Below are positions 17,646-27,090 of a stretch of 64,000 nucleotides of DNA, piece after piece; the stretch's first letter is position 1, and each line of letters opens with the position of its first letter. Source of the stretch: Paenibacillus pedocola (GTDB taxonomy: Bacteria > Bacillota > Bacilli > Paenibacillales > Paenibacillaceae). Where the stretch lies: NCBI RefSeq assembly GCF_031599675.1, contig NZ_CP134223.1:2852001-2916000 (forward strand), written 5' to 3'. Below the pieces are notes generated by a model. That model was not told the origin of the DNA. It ran no database searches and worked only from the letters and a program-made list of their open reading frames with translations. Position numbers and translations under genes: made by a program.

Positions 17646-18722
17646 ATGAAGAAAAAGAATATTTGGGCAGGCTTAAGCCTGTGTTTGATGCTCGTAGCAG
17701 CAGGCTGCGGAAACAACAATGCAGCGAACACAGAAAATGCTGCTAACGCTGGGAATTCACCGGCAACAACTACCAATGCCCCTGCTAATGCCGGAGCTAA
17801 CGACGCCAAATCCTATAAAATTGCAATCTCCCAATATGTTGAGCATCCTTCGCTGGATGCCACACGTGAAGGGTTCCTGGCCGCACTCAAGGACGCCGGA
17901 ATCGTAGAAGGCGAGAACCTTAAGGTGGATCTTGAGAATGCTCAGGCCGATCAGGCTAACAACCTGTCCATCGCGCAGAAGATTGCCGGAGATAAGAATG
18001 ATCTTGTCCTGGCGATTGCTACACCGTCAGCCCAATCAATTGTACAGAATGTGAAAGACACCCCAATTTTGTTTGCAGCTGTTACTGATCCGCTGGATGC
18101 CAAGATTGTTACTGACCTGGAGCATCCGGGCGGCAATGTATCCGGAGCATCTGATACGAATCCGGAAGCTATCACCCGGCTGATGAACTTCATAGCAACG
18201 CAGTTCCCTAACGTGAAGAAGCTGGGGCTAGTGATTAATGAAGGCGAGCCCAATGCAGTCGTCATGGCTGATATTGCCAAGAAAGAGCTGGACAAACACG
18301 GCATCGAGCTGGTGAAGGCGGCGATCACGAATACTTCCGAAGTGAAGCAGGCTGCAGAGTCCCTCGTCGGCCGTGTGGATGCCTTCTATATCACCCTTGA
18401 TAACTCCGTCGTGAGCGGTGTGGATGCAATCATCCAGACGGCAAATGACAACAAGATTCCTTTCTTCTCGGCTGACCGCGACACCGTAGAGAAAGGCGCT
18501 TTTGCTACAGTCGGCTTTAAGTATTATGATCATGGCTACCAGGTTGGTGAAATGGCTGTTGAAGTGCTTAAGAACGGTACCAGCCCTGGAGATATGAAAG
18601 TGACGATGCAAGAGAAGCTGGACCTGATTCTTAACCTGAAGGCAGCAGCTGCCCAGGGTATAGAAGTCACAGATGCCATGAAAGCTGAAGTCGCCGATCA
18701 GGCAAGCAATATCATTCAATAA
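17646..18722 (+). CDS. ABC transporter substrate-binding lipoprotein (TrpX/DUF534 family)
   Basis: Extracellular lipoprotein of 358 residues: signal sequence, lipobox VAAGC, an Asn/Ala/Thr-rich linker, then a two-lobed periplasmic-binding fold. Conserved segments YVEHPSLDATREGF, ATPSAQSI and AAVTDPLDAKIV fit the ABC_sub_bind (TrpX-like) family. Some members are predicted to bind tryptophan or related compounds, but no ligand can be read here. ATG 17646 is chosen because AAAAGGGG is about 8 nt upstream. Permease and ATPase genes follow, forming a complete importer. Confidence 0.88.
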   Translation: MKKKNIWAGLSLCLMLVAAGCGNNNAANTENAANAGNSPATTTNAPANAGANDAKSYKIAISQYVEHPSLDATREGFLAALKDAGIVEGENLKVDLENAQADQANNLSIAQKIAGDKNDLVLAIATPSAQSIVQNVKDTPILFAAVTDPLDAKIVTDLEHPGGNVSGASDTNPEAITRLMNFIATQFPNVKKLGLVINEGEPNAVVMADIAKKELDKHGIELVKAAITNTSEVKQAAESLVGRVDAFYITLDNSVVSGVDAIIQTANDNKIPFFSADRDTVEKGAFATVGFKYYDHGYQVGEMAVEVLKNGTSPGDMKVTMQEKLDLILNLKAAAAQGIEVTDAMKAEVADQASNIIQ

Positions 18723-18790
18723 TTGTCAGACATCATTATGGGGCGATTCCCGGCGGGACGCCCCTTGCCGCTTGAGGGAGGAAGTCACCT

Positions 18791-19717
18791 ATGTATAATT
18801 CAATGCTTGGAGCCGTGGAAATGGGCCTCTTGTATGCTTTTATGGCTTTAGGGGTTTATATTACGTTCCGGATTCTCGATTTCCCGGATTTAACCGTGGA
18901 TGGAAGCTTTACAACCGGCGGTGCAATTGCCGCTGTGATGATTACAAACGGTTATTCACCATGGCTGGCTACTCTTTGTGCGCTGGCAGGAGGTATGCTG
19001 GCCGGCATGTGTACAGGCCTGCTGCATACCAAAGGTAAGATTAACGGACTGCTGTCAGGGATACTGATGATGATTGCGCTTTATTCGATCAACCTGCGGA
19101 TATTAGGCAAACCGAATGTTTCGCTGATGGGGGAAACAACATTATTCAGCTCGATTAACCCGCTGCTTGTAATGCCGTTTGTTGTGATCCTGGTTAAGGT
19201 TCTAATGGATCTGTTTCTGCGGACTGACCTGGGACTCGCTCTGCGGGCAACAGGAGACAATGCGCGGATGATCCGCAGCTTTGGCGTGAACACCGATACT
19301 ACGACTATTCTCGGCATCAGCCTGTCGAACGGGATGGTGGCGCTCTCGGGCGCACTAATCGCCCAGTATTCCACTTTTGCCGATTCATCTATGGGTATAG
19401 GAATGATTGTTATCGGTCTGGCCTCGGTAATTATCGGGGAAGCTATCTTTGGAGCACGTAGCGTATTCCGGGCCACATTGGCTGCAGTTCTCGGCTCTAT
19501 CGTGTACCGGATTGTTGTCGCACTGGCTCTGAGAGTTCCTTGGCTAGAGGCCTCCGATCTGAAACTGATTACAGCCATTATTGTCATTATTGCACTGCTG
19601 TTCCCTTCCCTTCAGCGTTATCTGAAAACGAAGAATACAGCACGCAGGCGTACGGCCGAGCTTGAAGATCTGGCGTTGCGCAACAAGAAAGGGGGAGCAG
19701 CTGATGCTAAAGCTTGA
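18791..19717 (+). CDS. ABC transporter permease (TrpY-like, BPD_transp_2 family)
   Basis: Hydrophobic protein of 308 residues with about 8-9 membrane helices and the family segment LDFPDLTVDGSF near the N-terminus, typical of permeases partnered with TrpX-like binding proteins. A basic cytoplasmic tail ends DAKA. The start has a GGGAGGAAG site. The 3' end overlaps the ATPase gene by 14 nt, indicating coupled translation. Substrate unknown. Confidence 0.87.
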   Translation: MYNSMLGAVEMGLLYAFMALGVYITFRILDFPDLTVDGSFTTGGAIAAVMITNGYSPWLATLCALAGGMLAGMCTGLLHTKGKINGLLSGILMMIALYSINLRILGKPNVSLMGETTLFSSINPLLVMPFVVILVKVLMDLFLRTDLGLALRATGDNARMIRSFGVNTDTTTILGISLSNGMVALSGALIAQYSTFADSSMGIGMIVIGLASVIIGEAIFGARSVFRATLAAVLGSIVYRIVVALALRVPWLEASDLKLITAIIVIIALLFPSLQRYLKTKNTARRRTAELEDLALRNKKGGAADAKA

Positions 19718-20498
19718 TAATGTCTCCAAGCTGTTCAATCCCGGCACACCCGATGAGAAAATCGCGCTGTTCGGCATTGATCTGGAGCTTCGTGCCGGAG
19801 ATTTCGTGACGATTATCGGAAGCAACGGAGCAGGCAAGTCTACGCTGATGAATGTGATTTCCGGCGTGATGCGGCCGGATCTGGGCGAAGCCCGGATCGA
19901 TGGAAGCTCTATCAGCCACTTGCCGGAGTTCCAGCGGGCCCGCTGGATCGGGCGGGTCTTTCAGGACCCGATGGCCGGAACAGCGCCGCATATGACCATT
20001 GAAGAGAACTTGGCGATGGCTTACAAGAGAGGCCAGAAGCGCGGGCTATCCTTTGGCGTTAATGCCGCCAGACGATCTATGTTCCGCGAACAGCTGAGCC
20101 GCCTGGGTATCGGGCTGGAGAACCGGCTGCGCGCCAAAGTGGGACTTCTGTCCGGCGGGGAGCGGCAGGCGCTCAGCCTGCTGATGGCGACCTTTACCCA
20201 GCCGCAAATTTTGCTGCTGGATGAGCATACGGCAGCACTCGATCCTGCCCGGGCGGAACTGATTACCAAGCTGACCGAATCCATCGTCCGCGAGATGAAG
20301 CTCACGACGCTGATGGTTACCCATAACATGGAACAAGCAATCCGCCTGGGTAACCGTCTGATCATGATGGATAAAGGATCGGTTATTCTGGATATTGATG
20401 AAGAGCGAAAGAAGGATCTGACTGTAGAACGTCTGCTTGGCGAGTTTGAAGCGATCAGCGGACACAAGCTGGCGGATGACCGGATGATGCTCGGCTAA
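19704..20498 (+). CDS. ABC transporter ATP-binding protein (TrpZ-like)
   Basis: ATPase of the importer, 264 residues. Walker A is IIGSNGAGKST, the Q-loop region is GRVFQDPMAG, the signature is LLSGGERQALSL, Walker B is ILLLDEHTAALDP, and the switch histidine is in MVTHNME. ATG 19704 with GGGGGAGC upstream is preferred to the longer frame that begins inside the permease gene. A strong terminator at 20540 ends the operon. Confidence 0.92.
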   Translation: MLKLDNVSKLFNPGTPDEKIALFGIDLELRAGDFVTIIGSNGAGKSTLMNVISGVMRPDLGEARIDGSSISHLPEFQRARWIGRVFQDPMAGTAPHMTIEENLAMAYKRGQKRGLSFGVNAARRSMFREQLSRLGIGLENRLRAKVGLLSGGERQALSLLMATFTQPQILLLDEHTAALDPARAELITKLTESIVREMKLTTLMVTHNMEQAIRLGNRLIMMDKGSVILDIDEERKKDLTVERLLGEFEAISGHKLADDRMMLG

Positions 20499-20539
20499 TC
20501 ATAACTGTAACGGCAGGACTTAACACTGGATAGAGATGT

Positions 20540-20586
20540 AAAGACTTGAACACAGTTAAGCAACATACTGTGATTCAAGTCTTTTT
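20540..20586 (+). terminator. Terminator of the TrpXYZ-like operon
   Basis: AAAGACTTGAA and CACAGT pair with ACTGTG and TTCAAGTCTTT, followed by further Ts. Confidence 0.92.
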
Positions 20587-20662
20587 GGTTTATAACAGAG
20601 GCTGTATTCCGAATAAATAGCTGTTAGAATAGGATAATTACAGTATCAAGGAGGCGGTTCCA

Positions 20663-20719
20663 TTGGCAACTCTAATAATGCGGACAGATATAAGAAGGAT
20701 AGCGCCTGATCGTCCATAA
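20663..20719 (+). CDS. Possible 18-residue peptide upstream of the GNAT gene
   Basis: TTG 20663 follows a near-consensus AAGGAGGCGG site by 7 nt and reads MATLIMRTDIRRIAPDRP before TAA. It is out of frame with the next gene, which starts 33 nt later. It may be a leader peptide, a remnant of an older start region, or chance. No homolog is recognised. Confidence 0.3.
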   Translation: MATLIMRTDIRRIAPDRP

Positions 20720-20751
20720 ACTGCGTATTTCCTTCCTGATGAGGGTCGTAT

Positions 20752-21627
20752 ATGCAAAATTATCAAATTACAAAAATGAAGGACTTTTCCAAAGCTCAAA
20801 TTGATCCAATCCACAGACTGGAACAATTATGCAAGACATTTGATTGTTCAAGTTTAAGAGTGGGCTTAGAAAGTCTTAAAGAAATTGACGGTGATGAAGC
20901 CTTTCTGTGCCATACCGGTAACCAGATCATCGGATTCCTCAGCTGGTATACCTCGGATGGGAAGGAAGCGAATATTAATGGTATGGTCCACCCGGACTAC
21001 CGCCGCCAGGGTATATTTCGCGGATTACTGGAACATGCCGCATCAGACATGCAGACACAGGGCATCGAAACTTACCGTTTCAGGATTCCGGCCAATTCTG
21101 AGCCAGGTATGGAGTGTATTCGGTATCTAGGCGCTGATTTTGCAACATCTGAATTTACCATGATGCTAAATCGCGGACAAGTGGAAGACTCTTTGCTGCC
21201 CAGTCACTCCATAGATCTGCGGCTTGAGCAGGCTTCCGATTTTGAGTTCATGGTTAGCTGCTCCTCCCTGGCGTTTGGCGATTCAGAATCATGGACCAGA
21301 AGTTATTTAACACGTACCAAAGGACCGGAACGGATCACTTACATTGCAACGGAGAGCATGATTCCGGTCGGGATGATCAGAATCAATTACCTGGCAGCAG
21401 GTCTTGCTGTCATTCATGATTTTTGTGTGCTTCCTGCATACCAGGGCAAAGGGCTGGGTGGTGAAATCCTTGGTGCGGCAGTTAAACTCTTGCTGGATCA
21501 GAAGGATGTTCGGGTGCGTCTTGGAGTCATCACTCACAATAGGCGGGCATTGAATCTGTATCAGAGAGCAGGATTTGAGATCTCTGCGGAGTCTCATTAT
21601 TATGTGATCGCGGCGGACAAATTCTAA
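20752..21627 (+). CDS. Tandem GNAT-domain N-acetyltransferase
   Basis: 291-residue protein with two GNAT folds. The N-terminal copy has GMVHPDYRRQGIFRGLLEHA near residues 80-100 as acetyl-CoA loop; the C-terminal copy has HDFCVLPAYQGKGLGGEIL near 220-240 and ends NRRALNLYQRAGFEI. The architecture recalls mycothiol-synthase-type double GNAT proteins, but the acceptor is unknown. The start has GAGGG about 8 nt upstream. It is monocistronic and followed by a very strong terminator. Confidence 0.85.
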   Translation: MQNYQITKMKDFSKAQIDPIHRLEQLCKTFDCSSLRVGLESLKEIDGDEAFLCHTGNQIIGFLSWYTSDGKEANINGMVHPDYRRQGIFRGLLEHAASDMQTQGIETYRFRIPANSEPGMECIRYLGADFATSEFTMMLNRGQVEDSLLPSHSIDLRLEQASDFEFMVSCSSLAFGDSESWTRSYLTRTKGPERITYIATESMIPVGMIRINYLAAGLAVIHDFCVLPAYQGKGLGGEILGAAVKLLLDQKDVRVRLGVITHNRRALNLYQRAGFEISAESHYYVIAADKF

Positions 21628-21655
21628 TATGTATTAAAAGTTTTCCTAAATGATA

Positions 21656-21702
21656 ATCGCCCTGCATCCGGTCTGTTTGACCGGGTGCAGGGCGATCTTC
21701 TT
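21656..21702. terminator. Terminator between the GNAT gene and araR
   Basis: An 18-bp GC-rich stem beginning ATCGCCCTGCATCC and ending GGGTGCAGGGCGAT, loop TGTTT, then CTTCTT. It lies between convergent genes. Confidence 0.85.
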
Positions 21703-21733
21703 ATATTCTGGCCGAGGTGTGTGCCTGTGCAGC

Positions 21734-22816
21734 TTATCTTTTCCTTACCGTCTCGCCTTCAACCAGCACAGGCTGATAGTAGGTTTGATCGCGCAGATCC
21801 TTTTTTCCCTGCAGCTTCTTTATAACCCAGTCGGCGGCATCCCGCCCCATTTGTTCCTGAGGGTGGGTCAAGGTCGTCAGTGTGATGTTCGCATTTTTGG
21901 CAATATAAGAATTATCCTGGCCAATAATGGACAACTCTCCGGGAACCGAAATATCAAGTTGTCTGCACACCTGTACGACCTCCAGGCCAACCTCATCGTT
22001 ATAACAGACAATTGCAGTTAATGCGCCTCTATTTTCGGTCAGGAAGTTCTTTAAGTTGGCGGACAGCTCCTGCTTCGTCTCTGTATAGAAGGAAAGGACC
22101 TGTTCCGGGTGAAACCGTAGCTTGGCTTCTCCGAGTGCTTTGATATAGCCTTTCATCCGGTACTTTCCCTGCAAATCGTCCATTTTGGCGATGATCCCAA
22201 TCTGTGTGTGTCCGTTAGAGATCAATTCCTTAGTAGCCAGGTAGCTGGATTGAACGTCATCGAGGCAAAAGAAAGGAACCTCCAATTCCTCATAATAGGC
22301 ATTAATCATGATGAACGGGACATCCTGTTCTTTGAACGTCAGGTAGTAGGCGATATTGGGATTGTACAGGTTACTTTTCGTAGGCTCAATGATCAGACCG
22401 TCCACCCCAAAGGACAGCATCATCTCTAGTGCTTTCTTTTCCTGGGCGACATCGTTATTTGTACTGGCCAGCAGCAAGGAATAATCATCTTCGTTCAATC
22501 TGGACTCAATCCCGCGGATAATGGAAGGGAAGATGTAATCAGAGATGTAAGTCGTAATGACGCCGATTGTTTTATTATTGGAATTCCCGCCGGTTTTGGA
22601 GCGGAACTGATTGCTGACATAAGTGCCCGAGCCTTTCTCACTTCGCAGGAAACCTTCGTTTGCAAGCTCCAAAATCGCCTTTCGTACCGTCTGCCGGCTG
22701 ACTTGATACATCTCCTGCAGAGCGGATTCCGTGGGGATCTGGTTCCCTACGCTGTATGTTCCTGATAGAATATTGCTTTTTATATCTTCAAGGATGACCT
22801 GATACTTTGGTTTCAC
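21734..22816 (-). CDS. araR: Arabinose repressor AraR (GntR-type HTH with LacI-type sensor)
   Basis: 360-residue transcription factor. Residues 1-70 are a GntR winged helix (IPTESALQEMYQVSRQTVRK); residues about 80-360 are a LacI/periplasmic-binding-like sensor starting NKTIGVITTYISDYIFPSII, a segment almost identical to Bacillus AraR as recalled. Family knowledge: L-arabinose releases AraR from its operators. It is divergent from araB across a 292-bp gap holding AraR-like sites, so autoregulation and control of araBDA are inferred. The GTG start has AAGAAGGAA upstream. Confidence 0.93.
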   Translation of the reverse strand: MKPKYQVILEDIKSNILSGTYSVGNQIPTESALQEMYQVSRQTVRKAILELANEGFLRSEKGSGTYVSNQFRSKTGGNSNNKTIGVITTYISDYIFPSIIRGIESRLNEDDYSLLLASTNNDVAQEKKALEMMLSFGVDGLIIEPTKSNLYNPNIAYYLTFKEQDVPFIMINAYYEELEVPFFCLDDVQSSYLATKELISNGHTQIGIIAKMDDLQGKYRMKGYIKALGEAKLRFHPEQVLSFYTETKQELSANLKNFLTENRGALTAIVCYNDEVGLEVVQVCRQLDISVPGELSIIGQDNSYIAKNANITLTTLTHPQEQMGRDAADWVIKKLQGKKDLRDQTYYQPVLVEGETVRKR

Positions 22817-22889
22817 ACGATTCCTTCTTTCCTGGTTGTTCTAATACTACTTTGTCGTTCCGTAATAGTTGTATGTACATATTCTAGCA

Positions 22890-22906
22890 CAGTTACGAAC
22901 AAATTA
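22890..22906. promoter_or_regulatory. AraR-like operator, araR-proximal
   Basis: CAGTTACGAACAAATTA shares the core TACGAACAAA with the site in the araB promoter. On the araR strand a TATAAT (22904-22909) overlaps it and a TAGAAT-like box follows, so binding here would block araR transcription. A nearby palindrome TATGTACATA (22872-22881) may be a further half-site. Confidence 0.5.
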
Positions 22907-23000
22907 TAATCCATCGTCTTACCATGAACATAAATTTGAGGTGGATATTAGAAAAATGTCGCTTAATCAGGATATTTGTATGTATAACTATTAAAGTGTG

Positions 23001-23029
23001 TTGACAAATGTACGAACAAAAAATATACT
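23001..23029 (+). promoter_or_regulatory. araB promoter with embedded AraR-like operator
   Basis: TTGACA (23001-23006), 17-nt spacer, TATACT (23024-23029). The spacer contains ACAAATGTACGAACAAA (23005-23021); its complement reads TTTGTTCGTACATTTGT, close to the AraR operator core of Bacillus as recalled (ATTTGT.CGTAC). Its position between the -35 and -10 boxes suits direct repression. Confidence 0.75.
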
Positions 23030-23044
23030 TGAGCAGTAAATAAG

Positions 23045-23058
23045 GGAAAGCGCCTTCT
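23045..23058 (+). promoter_or_regulatory. Possible cre site in the araB leader
   Basis: GGAAAGCGCCTTCT matches 11 of 14 positions of a TGAAAGCGCTTTCA-type catabolite-responsive element. It lies just after the expected araB transcription start, where CcpA would block elongation. It is weaker than the cre at 36449. Confidence 0.35.
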
Positions 23059-23108
23059 TTCAATATTATAGCGAATAAAACAGTTGTTCAGAGAGGAGTA
23101 ACGTGTGC

Positions 23109-24722
23109 ATGGATCAAGACATTAAACAAGCGATACTCAAGGGAGAAACCTCACTGGGTATCGAATTTGGATCCACACGTATCAAGGCAGTGCTGATTGA
23201 TCAACGTTTTGAGACAATCGCATCTGGTAGTTATGAGTGGGAGAACCTCCTGGCAGACGGATATTGGACGTACAACTTAGAGAGTATTATCTCTGGTCTG
23301 CAAGAGGCTTACAGTGGAATGAAACAAGAGGTTGAACGGAAATATGGAATCACGATCCGCACAGTGGGGTCGATTGGATTCTCTGCAATGATGCACGGCT
23401 ATATGGCTTTTGACAGCGAGGGTGAGCTGCTTGTTCCGTTCCGGACCTGGCGTAATGCGACAACGGGTGCTGCAGCAAAAGAGTTAACTGAACTATTTAA
23501 ATTTAACATTCCTGAGCGGTGGAGTATTGCCCACCTGTATCAAGCGATATTGAACGAAGAAGACCATGTATCACGTATTGACTTCGTTACAACGCTGGCC
23601 GGCTATATTCACTGGCTGCTGACCGGCAATAAGGCCATTGGTATCGGTGATGCTTCCGGTATGTTGCCGATTGATGAAGCTACTCATGATTTCAATGAAA
23701 CGATGGTTAAGCAATTTGATGAACTCGTTGCAGCCAAAGGCTACTCCTGGAAGCTGAAGGATATTCTTCCTGAGGTCAATATTTCAGGTCAGCAGGCTGG
23801 TGTGCTCTCCGCAGCAGGTGCCAAAATCTTAGATAAATCCGAAAACCTGCAGCCGGGTATTCCGCTTTGTCCTCCAGAAGGTGATGCGGGAACAGGGATG
23901 GTTGCCACGAACAGTGTAAGAAAGCGGACGGGTAATGTCTCGGTGGGAACTTCGGTTTTTGCTATGCTTGTATTGGAACAGGAGCTTTCCGCGGTATATC
24001 CGGAGATTGATATGGTAACTACGCCGAATGGTAATCCGGTCGGAATGGTTCATGCCAACAACTGCTCTAGTGATATCAACGCCTGGCTGGGCTTGTTCCG
24101 TGAATTCTATGAAGCCATGGGACTTAAGGCGGATGTCAATCATTTATACGGTGTGATGTTCAATAAGGCTTTGGAGGCAGATCCGGACGGCGGCGGCTTG
24201 CTCAGCTATGGTTATTTCTCGGGAGAGAATATTACTGGTATCGAAAAGGGCCGGCCGCTGTTTGTCCGTTCCCCGGAGAGCCGTTTCAATCTGGCTAACT
24301 TCATGCGTACTCATCTGTTTACGGCTTTTGGTGCTTTGAAAATCGGAATGGACATTCTGACCAAACGCGAAAATGTCGCCATTGACAGCATTCTGGCACA
24401 CGGCGGTTTATTTAAAACTCCGATTGTCGGGCAAAAAATTGTTGCGGCTGCGCTGAATGTTCCTGTATCCGTAATGTCGACAGCCGGAGAAGGCGGAGCA
24501 TGGGGGATGGCCATTCTGGCTTCTTACATGAGTAACAAGGAACAGCAGGAAACCTTGGAAGACTTCCTCGACCAAAAAGTATTTAAAGATGCTGAGGGCC
24601 AGGAAATTTACCCTGACGGCTCCGATGTTAAGGGCTTTGAGACATTTATGGAACGCTACACTCAGGGTCTGGCCATTGAGCAGGCTGCTGTAGATAATCT
24701 AGTGGAGAACCGGAGGGGTTAG
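23109..24722 (+). CDS. araB: FGGY-family carbohydrate kinase, L-ribulokinase role
   Basis: Predicted to phosphorylate L-ribulose to L-ribulose-5-phosphate. About 537 residues with an actin-like fold: N-terminal phosphate loop [29 protein letters not shown], the middle [15 protein letters not shown] segment and a C-terminal [12 protein letters not shown] nucleotide-site loop. It differs from the short classical AraB and looks like the alternative FGGY kinases found in Clostridium and Paenibacillus arabinose clusters. The role is inferred from position in an araB-araD-araA operon. ATG 23109 is 10 nt from AGGAG; a GTG at 23103 is an alternative start. Confidence 0.85.
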   Translation: MDQDIKQAILKGETSLGIEFGSTRIKAVLIDQRFETIASGSYEWENLLADGYWTYNLESIISGLQEAYSGMKQEVERKYGITIRTVGSIGFSAMMHGYMAFDSEGELLVPFRTWRNATTGAAAKELTELFKFNIPERWSIAHLYQAILNEEDHVSRIDFVTTLAGYIHWLLTGNKAIGIGDASGMLPIDEATHDFNETMVKQFDELVAAKGYSWKLKDILPEVNISGQQAGVLSAAGAKILDKSENLQPGIPLCPPEGDAGTGMVATNSVRKRTGNVSVGTSVFAMLVLEQELSAVYPEIDMVTTPNGNPVGMVHANNCSSDINAWLGLFREFYEAMGLKADVNHLYGVMFNKALEADPDGGGLLSYGYFSGENITGIEKGRPLFVRSPESRFNLANFMRTHLFTAFGALKIGMDILTKRENVAIDSILAHGGLFKTPIVGQKIVAAALNVPVSVMSTAGEGGAWGMAILASYMSNKEQQETLEDFLDQKVFKDAEGQEIYPDGSDVKGFETFMERYTQGLAIEQAAVDNLVENRRG

Positions 24723-24723
24723 T

Positions 24724-25419
24724 GTGTTAGAGCAACTGAAGGAAGAAGTATTTCAGGCGAATCTGGATTTGCCTAAACATGGACTCGTGAAATACACCTG
24801 GGGAAATGTAAGCGCCGTTGACCGTGAGAGCCGCTTATTTGTTATCAAACCCAGCGGCGTAAATTACGACAAAATGAAGCCTAGTGACATGGTAGTTGTT
24901 GATTTTGACGGCAAAGTAGTTGAAGGGGAGATGAGACCTTCTTCAGATACACCAACCCATGCGGTACTGTATAAGCACTACGAGGAGATCGGCGGTATCG
25001 TGCATACACATTCGACCTGGGCGACCATTTGGGCTCAAGCCGGCCTGGATGTACCTGTTATGGGAACTACTCATGCAGACACGTTCTATGGTTCTGTTCC
25101 TTGTGCCCGGTTCTTAACCCAAGAGGAGATTGACCGTGGTTATGAAGCGGAAACCGGCCGTGTCATCATCGAGACGTTTGAGCAGCGCGGGCTGGATATT
25201 TTAGCAGTACCCGGTGTTCTGCTTAAAGGCCATGCTCCCTTCACCTGGGGCAAAGATGCGAAATCGGCAGTCATGAACAGCGTCGTGCTTGAAGAGGTTT
25301 CGAAAATGAATCTGTTCGCAAGACAATTGAACAGCTTCGCTGAAGAATTGCCGCAGCGTATTCTGGATAAGCATTATTTGCGCAAACACGGGAAAGACGC
25401 CTACTACGGGCAGAAGTAA
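24724..25419 (+). CDS. araD: L-ribulose-5-phosphate 4-epimerase
   Basis: Class II aldolase-fold zinc enzyme converting L-ribulose-5-phosphate to D-xylulose-5-phosphate. The metal histidines are in GGIVHTHSTWATIWAQAG and the third in LKGHAPFTWG; GTTHADTFYG and VNYDKMKPSDMVVVD are also characteristic. 231 residues is normal. The GTG start follows the araB stop by 1 nt, with GGAGGGG in the end of araB as ribosome binding site, so the two are translationally coupled. Confidence 0.95.
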   Translation: MLEQLKEEVFQANLDLPKHGLVKYTWGNVSAVDRESRLFVIKPSGVNYDKMKPSDMVVVDFDGKVVEGEMRPSSDTPTHAVLYKHYEEIGGIVHTHSTWATIWAQAGLDVPVMGTTHADTFYGSVPCARFLTQEEIDRGYEAETGRVIIETFEQRGLDILAVPGVLLKGHAPFTWGKDAKSAVMNSVVLEEVSKMNLFARQLNSFAEELPQRILDKHYLRKHGKDAYYGQK

Positions 25420-25453
25420 ACCAAACCAACAACTCATGAAAAGAGGATGAATA

Positions 25454-26878
25454 ATGTCAACAGCAGGAACAAAAGTATTCTGGTTTGTCGTAGGTTCACA
25501 ACATCTGTACGGGGAAGAAGCACTCGCGGAAGTTAAAGCTAATGCACAAGTAATGACCGATGCCCTGAATGAAAGCGGCGTTCTGCCATACCCGCTGGTA
25601 TTGCAGGATCTGGCAGTTAGTGCAGACAAAATTACTACCCTCATGAAGGAAGTTAACTATCGTGACGAGGTTGCCGGGGTTATTACCTGGATGCATACTT
25701 TCTCCCCTGCAAAAATGTGGATCCGCGGGACTAAATTACTGCAGAAGCCGCTGCTTCATCTGGCTACGCAATACAATGAAAGTATTCCTTGGGCTACCAT
25801 CGACATGGACTTCATGAACCTCAATCAGGCTGCTCATGGTGACCGTGAATATGGATTTATCAATGCCCGTCTGAAGAAACAGAATAAAGTGGTAGTAGGG
25901 TACTGGGGACGTGCAGAAGTTCAGAAGCAAATCGCAGAGTGGATGGATGTAGCGGTTGCTTACAATGAAAGCTTCACGATCAAGGTTGCACGCTTTGGCG
26001 ATAACATGCGCAACGTTGGCGTAACGGAAGGCGATAAGGTAGAAGCGCAGATTCAATTTGGCTGGACCGTTGACTACTTCGGCATCGGCGATCTTGTTCA
26101 GTACGTAAATGCTGTAAAGGAAGAAGAAATTGATGCTCTGTTTGCTGAGTATGCTGAACTTTATGATTTCGAATATGGATCATACAGCAAGGAAGCCTGG
26201 GAAGCCAGCGTAAAAGTTCAGGCGAGTTATGAAATTGCCCTCAAACGCTTCCTGGATAACGGCGGCTATACAGCCTTCACAACGAACTTTGAAGATCTCT
26301 ACGGAATGAAACAGCTTCCAGGTCTGGCCGTTCAGCGTCTGATGGCACAAGGATACGGTTTCGCCGGAGAAGGAGATTGGAAGACTGCAGCACTCGATCG
26401 TCTGTTGAAAGTAATGAGCCATAACCAGAACACCGGTTTCATGGAAGATTATACTTATGAATTGACCGCAGGCCAAGAATCGATTCTGCAATCCCACATG
26501 CTTGAGGTTGACCCGACACTGGCCAGCAATAAACCTAAGGTTCTCGTATCCCCGCTCGGCATCGGCGACCGTGAAGATCCGGCCCGTCTGGTGTTTGACG
26601 GTAAGGCAGGAGATGGCGTGGTTGTTTCCATGGCTGACTTCGGCACGCATTACAAACTGCTGATCAATGAGGTTACTGCCTTTGAACCGACAGTTCCTGC
26701 TCCAAATCTTCCTGTAGCCCGTGTACTGTGGAACGTAAAGCCAAACTTCCAGGACGGGGTTAAAGCATGGATTGAAAACGGCGGCGGTCACCACACTGTG
26801 GTTTCCTTGAATCTGACGACAGATCAAATCGTTACTTATGCTAAGCTGGTTAACCTGGAATACGTAGTTATTAAATAA
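25454..26878 (+). CDS. araA: L-arabinose isomerase
   Basis: Interconverts L-arabinose and L-ribulose, the first step of the pathway. The 474-residue length is typical. Diagnostic segments include [16 protein letters not shown] at the N-terminus, [46 protein letters not shown] (with the metal-binding Glu) and the C-terminal [12 protein letters not shown] metal histidines. AAGAGGATG lies upstream of ATG 25454. It is the last gene of araBDA; a terminator follows at 26900. Confidence 0.97.
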   Translation: MSTAGTKVFWFVVGSQHLYGEEALAEVKANAQVMTDALNESGVLPYPLVLQDLAVSADKITTLMKEVNYRDEVAGVITWMHTFSPAKMWIRGTKLLQKPLLHLATQYNESIPWATIDMDFMNLNQAAHGDREYGFINARLKKQNKVVVGYWGRAEVQKQIAEWMDVAVAYNESFTIKVARFGDNMRNVGVTEGDKVEAQIQFGWTVDYFGIGDLVQYVNAVKEEEIDALFAEYAELYDFEYGSYSKEAWEASVKVQASYEIALKRFLDNGGYTAFTTNFEDLYGMKQLPGLAVQRLMAQGYGFAGEGDWKTAALDRLLKVMSHNQNTGFMEDYTYELTAGQESILQSHMLEVDPTLASNKPKVLVSPLGIGDREDPARLVFDGKAGDGVVVSMADFGTHYKLLINEVTAFEPTVPAPNLPVARVLWNVKPNFQDGVKAWIENGGGHHTVVSLNLTTDQIVTYAKLVNLEYVVIK

Positions 26879-26899
26879 TTCAGAAGATTATCCGCTTCC

Positions 26900-26939
26900 A
26901 AAAAGCATTGGGTTCCTTCACAGGACTCAATGCTTTTTT
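26900..26939 (+). terminator. Terminator of araBDA
   Basis: AAAAGCATTG pairs with CAATGCTTTT around a GGTTCC-type inner stem, ending in six Ts. Confidence 0.9.
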
Positions 26940-27044
26940 GTGATGATATGGATGAAGATACACAAATCCGGTTTGTCAAAAGACTGACCATCCGGTTCAC
27001 TTTCGTGTATGTGAGGTAAAGGTTAAGGAAAGAACTTCATAGGT

Positions 27045-27060
27045 CAGCAAAATTTTGCTG
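27045..27060. promoter_or_regulatory. Perfect 16-bp palindrome before the SDR gene
   Basis: CAGCAAAATTTTGCTG lies 30 nt upstream of the ATG at 27091. It could be a repressor operator or a short mRNA hairpin. The matching regulator is unknown. Confidence 0.4.
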
Positions 27061-27090
27061 GTTCTACTACTGTGAGGAGGAAGCAGAGAT

